Program-made: the position numbers and the translations under genes | Assembly (NCBI GenBank): GCA_017385345.1 | Contig: JAFNRY010000334.1 | Location: 1 to 8,682 of the forward strand | Length of the DNA stretch: 8,682 nucleotides | Direction: 5' to 3' | From: Kiritimatiellia bacterium | GTDB lineage: Bacteria > Verrucomicrobiota > Kiritimatiellia > RFP12 > UBA1067 | The notes under the pieces: model-generated | Told to the model about the DNA's origin: nothing | Database searches by the model: none | What the model saw: only the letters and a program-made list of their open reading frames with translations | Shown: positions 4,815 to 8,682 of the stretch, piece after piece | Numbering within the stretch: the first letter of the stretch is position 1 | Layout: every line of letters begins with the position of its first letter

Positions 4815-6632
4815 ATGGCGGACGCCGCGAAAAAAGAAGATCCGTGGGAGGCGGCGGCGCGCGCCGCGCGCGCCGGCGGCGTGTCCGTCGTGATGCCCGT
4901 CTTCAACCTCGCCGCCTCCGTCGAAAAGAACGTTCTCGACACGGCCCGCCTCTTCGAGGAGCACGGCGTTCCGGCCGAACTCGTCCCCGTTGACGACGGA
5001 TCGACGGACGGGACCGGCGCCGCGCTCGAGCGGCTCGCGGAGCGGCGTCCTGCGGGCGGCGCCGTCGCGATCCGCCCCGTGGTGTGCGCGAAGAACGGCG
5101 GCAAGGGCGCGGCCCTGCGCGCCGGCTTCGACGCGTCGTCCGGCGAATACATCCTTCTGCTCGACGGCGATCTCGACATAAGCCCGGCCATGACACCGGG
5201 CTTCTTCGCCGAAATGGAGCGCTCCGGCGCTGATGTCGTGGTTGGCTCCAAGCGCCATCCCGGCTCCAAGGTGCAGTATCCGTGGCACAGGCGCGTCGCC
5301 AGCGCCGCGTATTTCGCCCTCGTCAGGCTTTTCATCGGCCTCCCGCTGACCGACACCCAGACGGGCATGAAGCTTTTTCGCCGCAAGACGCTCGGCGACG
5401 CGCTCGGCCGGATGCTGGTGAAGACGTACGCTTTCGATCTGGAGCTGCTCGCGATCGCCTTCAGCCGCGGCGCGAAAATCTCCGAGGCCCCCGTTTCGAT
5501 ATGCTTCGGGAGTAAGTTCGGCGCTTTGGGCGTCAACACGGTGAAAACGATGGCGATGGACACCCTCGCCGTCTTCTACAGGCTGAAGATCCTCAAATAC
5601 TACGACAAGGCCGAAGTTCCTCCGAAGATGGATTCCGAGCCGCTCGTATCGGTAGTGATCGCCTGCCCGGGGGACAGCGCCATGCTGCGCGAATGCCTGG
5701 CCGGGGTGGCGCGCCAGACGTACGCGAAGGTCGAGACGATCGTGCTGCCCGACGGGCCGCTCGAACTGCCGGGCGTCCGCGTCGTGCCGACGGGCAAAGT
5801 GCGGCCGGCAGAGAAACGCAACGCCGGCATGCGCGAGGCGAAGGGCTCGATAATCGCCTTCATCGACGACGACGCCTGGCCGGACGCGAACTGGATAGCC
5901 TATGCCGTGAAGTATTTCGGCGACGAGTCGGTCGGCGCGGTCGGCGGGCCGGGCGTGACGCCGCCCGGCGACGGCTTCCTCGCGCGCGCCGGCGGCCGCG
6001 TTTACGACTGCCCGCTCGTCTCCGGCGGCTACCGCTACCGCTACAAGGCCGGCGGCGTGCGCCGCGACGTGGACGACTACCCGAGTTGCAACCTTTTCGT
6101 GCGCTCCTCCCTGCTGCGCCTCGTCGGCGGCTACAGGACGGATTTCTGGCCCGGCGAGGACACGCTTCTCTGCAAAGACGTGATCGACGCAGGGAAACGC
6201 ATTGTTTACGATCCGTGGGTGATAGTCCACCACCACCGCCGCGCGCTTTTCGGGCCGCACTTGCGCCAGCTCGGGCGCTACGCCTTCCACCGCGGCTATT
6301 TTTGCAGAAAATACCCGTCGAATTCGCTGCATCTGCCGTATTTCGTCCCGACGGCGTTCGTCGCGTACCTCGCAGCGTGGCTTCCGGCCGCGGCGGCGGC
6401 CGTCGAGCCGGGGACGGCGCTTTGGTATTCGAGGGCGGCGTTCCTCGCGCCGCTGCCGCTCTACGGCGCGGCGGTTCTCGCGGCGACGTTTTCCCTCAAT
6501 CCGGCCATGTGGCTTCTCACCGCCGCCGGGGTCATCGCCTCCCATGTCGTTTACGGAGTGCGTTTCGCTGCCGGGCTCGTCGCCAGGAAGGCGCCCTGCG
6601 AGTTTATAGGCAAAGACCATCCCGCCGCCTGA
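4815..6632 (+). CDS. Fused double family-2 glycosyltransferase with C-terminal membrane segments
   Basis: The 605-residue product carries two GT-A fold domains in one chain. Domain 1 (about 22-265) resembles polyprenyl-/dolichol-phosphate hexose synthases (DPM1/GtrB type): VSVVMPVFN (23-31), VDDGSTDGT (59-67), NGGKGAAL (94-101), LLDGDLDISP with the DxD at 117-119, and DTQTGMKLFRR (180-190). Domain 2 (about 277-500) is a different GT2 type: LVSVVIACPGD, then PAEKRNAGMREAKG, FIDDDAWP with DDD at 351-353, SCNLFVRSSLLRLVGGY, the GEDT acidic pair at 448-449, and VHHHRR (471-476). Two or three hydrophobic segments follow (about 508-530, 540-560, 564-590), placing it at the inner membrane. Probable role: moving sugars to or from lipid-linked intermediates for envelope polysaccharide; acceptor and sugar are unknown. 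ATG 4815 has GGAGG at 4798-4802, a long 12-base spacer starting at the asd stop, suggesting co-transcription with asd. The frame is open far upstream, but that part is not coding. Confidence 0.88.
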   Translation: MADAAKKEDPWEAAARAARAGGVSVVMPVFNLAASVEKNVLDTARLFEEHGVPAELVPVDDGSTDGTGAALERLAERRPAGGAVAIRPVVCAKNGGKGAALRAGFDASSGEYILLLDGDLDISPAMTPGFFAEMERSGADVVVGSKRHPGSKVQYPWHRRVASAAYFALVRLFIGLPLTDTQTGMKLFRRKTLGDALGRMLVKTYAFDLELLAIAFSRGAKISEAPVSICFGSKFGALGVNTVKTMAMDTLAVFYRLKILKYYDKAEVPPKMDSEPLVSVVIACPGDSAMLRECLAGVARQTYAKVETIVLPDGPLELPGVRVVPTGKVRPAEKRNAGMREAKGSIIAFIDDDAWPDANWIAYAVKYFGDESVGAVGGPGVTPPGDGFLARAGGRVYDCPLVSGGYRYRYKAGGVRRDVDDYPSCNLFVRSSLLRLVGGYRTDFWPGEDTLLCKDVIDAGKRIVYDPWVIVHHHRRALFGPHLRQLGRYAFHRGYFCRKYPSNSLHLPYFVPTAFVAYLAAWLPAAAAAVEPGTALWYSRAAFLAPLPLYGAAVLAATFSLNPAMWLLTAAGVIASHVVYGVRFAAGLVARKAPCEFIGKDHPAA

Positions 6633-6688
6633 CTTCGTGGCGTTCCCGGCGGGGCGTTCGCCGACGGCCGGAAAAAATAATTGAATTT

Positions 6689-6704
6689 TCCCCCTTGCGG
6701 GGGA
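6689..6704. repeat. Short perfect inverted repeat in the promoter region
   Basis: TCCCCC (6689-6694) and GGGGGA (6699-6704) are exact inverted copies around TTGC. The element lies between the glycosyltransferase and the secreted protein and overlaps the possible -35 hexamer. No T-run follows on the + strand, and on the - strand the A/T tract beyond it is interrupted, so it is a poor terminator. It could be an operator or the remains of a terminator. The symmetry is seen; any function is inferred. Confidence 0.3.
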
Positions 6705-6723
6705 TTCGCGTTTGTGTTAGTAT
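6696..6723 (+). promoter_or_regulatory. Candidate extended -10 promoter for the secreted protein gene
   Basis: In the 125-base gap before the last gene, TAGTAT (6718-6723) matches the sigma-70 -10 consensus at four of six bases and is preceded by TG in the extended -10 position (6715-6716). TTGCGG (6696-6701), 16 bases upstream, is a weak -35. The gap is clearly more AT-rich than its surroundings. Transcription would begin near 6730 and give a leader of about 28 bases holding GAGGAGGT (6744-6751), a strong ribosome binding site. No clear terminator for the upstream glycosyltransferase was found in the gap. Confidence 0.45.
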
Positions 6724-6757
6724 GTGGTTGTCGATTGTAGAAAGAGGAGGTAAGAAA

Positions 6758-8682
6758 ATGAAAAAACTGTTGATCGGACTTGTTGCGGCTTCCGCCGCCG
6801 CTGTCGCCGTCGCGGCGTCGATGACCGGCAGTACGGGTACGAGTTTCGAGAATATCGATATCGGTACCATATATGATCGCAATACGTCTGTCGATAAGGA
6901 TCCTGCCGACGACGGAAATCAGTTCTGGAAGTACGACGGGCAGGATCAGGCCGGCGTGATCATGAACCGCGACAGTTCGACGGGTTGGTACACCGCCGAA
7001 TGCGGCCTGCCTTCCATCGCTGACGAAACGAATCTTCGCTATCTGGCGCTCGATTGCGGCTTCCGCGTCGAACGTTCCATTCTTGCTATGCAGACGAAAG
7101 ACACGCCGACCCCGGTTGACATTGGCGGCGTATATTTCGACGCCATGGTGCAGTTCACCCCGACATACTGCCCGCCGGCCGTCAACACAGATGGTGTCAG
7201 CAGGGACAAGATCGGTCTCTGGCTGTACGCGCCGGACGGCACCGACGCTCCGTACGGGGCGGATACGAACCTCGTCATCTGCGCCAACATGCTCGGTAAC
7301 ACGTCAGTCGACAGCATTCCTACGAACTACGTGATTTCGTCTTCGCTCGTCAAAATTGAGCCGGATTCCTGGCATCGCGTCACGATCAAGAGCCTTGAAA
7401 CGATTTCCTACAGCATAACGTCGCTCGACACAGTGCCCGGTTTCGTCGTCTTCATCGACGGCATACCAGTGAAGACGGAAAAGGCGCTCTACAAGTCCGG
7501 AACCAACGGCGAAACGCTCTACAGCAATCTGGCGCCGCTGGCGAGTAAGTGGAACACCGATGGCACAGTCTTCCCGTCCATGGATCTCTCTTCGAACAAC
7601 AAATCCACGATTTCCGTCGCGTCGTTCATCGGCACGGGCGCAATCGACGATATCATGTTCACCGACACGGCTCCAGAGTTCGCGGCAGACGCCCAGTCGT
7701 TCACGCTGACATGGTCCGAGGGTCTCGCGACACTTACGGTTGACGGCGAGACGCCCGCGTCTTTCGAAGCCGGCGTAGCCGGTTCCGCGAGCTTCGATTG
7801 GGCCTCTTCTTTTGTCGTGACGGCAACGCCCACCTCCGGCTATACGGTCGTATCGTGGAATCTCGCCGGCACGGATGTAAAGCCCGCTTCCGGCAACTCT
7901 GCAACCATCAATCCAGAAGCCAACTCCGGACTCACGATTACCATGGCCGAGATAGCCGCCAGCATCGGCGACACGACGTACGCGGACTTCGGGTCGGCGT
8001 TCAGCGCCGCGCAGTCCGGCGACACGATTGTTCTCGGCAAGAACGTTTCCCTGGCGAGCGGTGCCGATCCGTTCGAGGTTTACGGTCTCGACTTGACGAT
8101 CGATCTCAACGGCAAGACGATCGAGACGGCAGGCTTGGAACCCATCTTCTACATTGGCGACGAAAGCTCGGTCACCATCATATCCTCCTCCGCCGGCGGT
8201 ACGCTCAGGAAGAGTGAAGACTTCGAAAGCGGAGAAGCCACGGGCGCCATCTACATGGGTGCGGCAACTGGGTCGTTCACGCTCGGCGACACCGAGAACG
8301 ATACCGGCGTGCTGCTCGACGGATGGATCAACAACGATGATGGAAACGGTTCGGTTTCCATTGTGCGCGGAACGCTGTACAAAGAGAACTACTACTATGC
8401 CGACTCCGATGATGCCGCTTATGCAATCGCCGAGGGTTCCACCGTCCAGGATTGGGACAGCGAAACCGACGATTACTTCACGGTGCTGCCCGGCGGCGTA
8501 GAGCCCGAGAAGACGCTGACGATCACTCTTGATTCCGCGACCGGCACCTATGATGGTTCTGCGTTCGAGCCGGTCGTGACGGTCACGTGCGAAGATGTCA
8601 CGCTAACCCTTGGAACCGACTACACGCTTGGTGCCTGGAGTGGCAACCTGACCGACGCCGGAACGTATACGGCTACGGTGAC
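6758..8682 (+). CDS. Secreted modular surface protein, LamG-like plus beta-helix-like and YDG/MBG-like domains (3' truncated)
   Basis: The frame opens at ATG 6758 (GGAGG at 6746-6750, 7-base spacer) and stays open for 641 codons to the window edge. Residues 1-20 are a Sec signal peptide (MKKLL, then a hydrophobic Ala/Val core), likely cut near VAVA-A-S (after 19 or 20). Residues ~30-302 look like a concanavalin/LamG-type sandwich, opening FENIDIG and closing with GAIDDIMFTD, with a typical WHRVTI strand and FVVFIDGIPV between. Residues ~310-395 form a beta-rich domain resembling divergent InlB-type repeats (FVVTATPTSGYTVVSW). Residues ~402-520 begin with SAFSAAQSGDTIVLGKNVSL and contain LTIDLNGKTIE, a pattern of right-handed beta-helix proteins. 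From ~588 a YDG/MBG-like Ig-type repeat starts (TYDGSAFEP, then GTDYTLG and DAGTYTATV). It is rich in Thr, Ser and Asp, and its codon use is less GC-biased than that of the ribosomal genes. A surface adhesin or glycan-binding role is inferred; no catalytic residues are recognised, and the anchor would lie beyond the window. Confidence 0.85.
   Translation, partial: MKKLLIGLVAASAAAVAVAASMTGSTGTSFENIDIGTIYDRNTSVDKDPADDGNQFWKYDGQDQAGVIMNRDSSTGWYTAECGLPSIADETNLRYLALDCGFRVERSILAMQTKDTPTPVDIGGVYFDAMVQFTPTYCPPAVNTDGVSRDKIGLWLYAPDGTDAPYGADTNLVICANMLGNTSVDSIPTNYVISSSLVKIEPDSWHRVTIKSLETISYSITSLDTVPGFVVFIDGIPVKTEKALYKSGTNGETLYSNLAPLASKWNTDGTVFPSMDLSSNNKSTISVASFIGTGAIDDIMFTDTAPEFAADAQSFTLTWSEGLATLTVDGETPASFEAGVAGSASFDWASSFVVTATPTSGYTVVSWNLAGTDVKPASGNSATINPEANSGLTITMAEIAASIGDTTYADFGSAFSAAQSGDTIVLGKNVSLASGADPFEVYGLDLTIDLNGKTIETAGLEPIFYIGDESSVTIISSSAGGTLRKSEDFESGEATGAIYMGAATGSFTLGDTENDTGVLLDGWINNDDGNGSVSIVRGTLYKENYYYADSDDAAYAIAEGSTVQDWDSETDDYFTVLPGGVEPEKTLTITLDSATGTYDGSAFEPVVTVTCEDVTLTLGTDYTLGAWSGNLTDAGTYTATV

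Noticed and set aside
4614..6620. Open - strand frame of 668 codons opposite the glycosyltransferase
   Set aside because: It is the antisense of a well-supported gene, is rich in Arg, Ala, His and Val with no recognisable domain, and has no family signal.
6646..6671. CCGGC/GCCGG pairing after the glycosyltransferase as its terminator
   Set aside because: The stem is only five pairs around a large loop and is followed by an A-run, not a T-run, on the + strand.
1..8682. CRISPR arrays, insertion sequences, phage or defence genes
   Set aside because: I saw no regularly spaced direct repeats, transposase motifs, integrase motifs or defence-family signatures on either strand.

Overview
The window is high-GC bacterial chromosome with every supportable gene on the + strand and small intergenic gaps. 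It has two parts. Positions 1-3761 are the classic translation/transcription cluster: the 3' end of tuf (EF-Tu), rpmG, a tRNA-Trp gene with an encoded CCA end, secE, nusG, rplK, rplA, rplJ and rplL, closed by a strong intrinsic terminator. From 3787 onward the genes are unrelated to that cluster: asd (aspartate-semialdehyde dehydrogenase), a large membrane-associated protein with two fused family-2 glycosyltransferase domains, and, after a new promoter-like region, a long secreted modular surface protein that runs off the end of the window.

The organism is probably an uncultured member of the PVC group, most likely Verrucomicrobiota/Kiritimatiellota (inference, moderate to low certainty). The reasons are high GC with consistent GGAGG-type ribosome binding sites, the tuf-rpmG-trnW-secE-nusG-rplKAJL order, and the style of the last gene: a short Lys-Lys signal peptide, a LamG-like sandwich ending in an 'AIDDIMF' strand, a beta-helix-like stretch and YDG/MBG-like repeats, a type common in gut Kiritimatiellae assemblies as far as I recall. 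No rRNA gene or marker allows a firmer call.

Layout: tuf (partial, 1-359); a GNRA-capped stem-loop (387-423); rpmG (464-613); tRNA-Trp (630-703); secE (721-912); nusG (923-1528); a short structured leader; rplK (1598-2023) overlapping rplA (2020-2712); rplJ (2735-3262); a hairpin (3284-3307); rplL (3334-3699); terminator (3727-3761); asd (3787-4797); dual glycosyltransferase (4815-6632); inverted repeat and candidate promoter (6689-6723); secreted protein (6758 to beyond 8682).

The first block supplies an elongation factor, ribosomal proteins (bL33, uL11, uL1, uL10, bL12), the Sec translocon subunit SecE and the transcription factor NusG, apparently as one co-directional transcription unit with tRNA-Trp embedded in it. 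The usual downstream partners rpoB and rpoC do not follow rplL. Asd makes aspartate semialdehyde for the lysine/diaminopimelate, threonine and methionine branches; the glycosyltransferase next to it probably serves envelope polysaccharide synthesis. The last gene encodes an exported, probably surface-exposed or adhesin-like protein.

I saw no mobile element, CRISPR array, phage gene or toxin-antitoxin pair, and no convincing new defence or biosynthetic system. The least ordinary items are the modular surface protein, the fused double glycosyltransferase, the break between rplL and rpoBC, and several RNA hairpins in the gaps of the ribosomal cluster.
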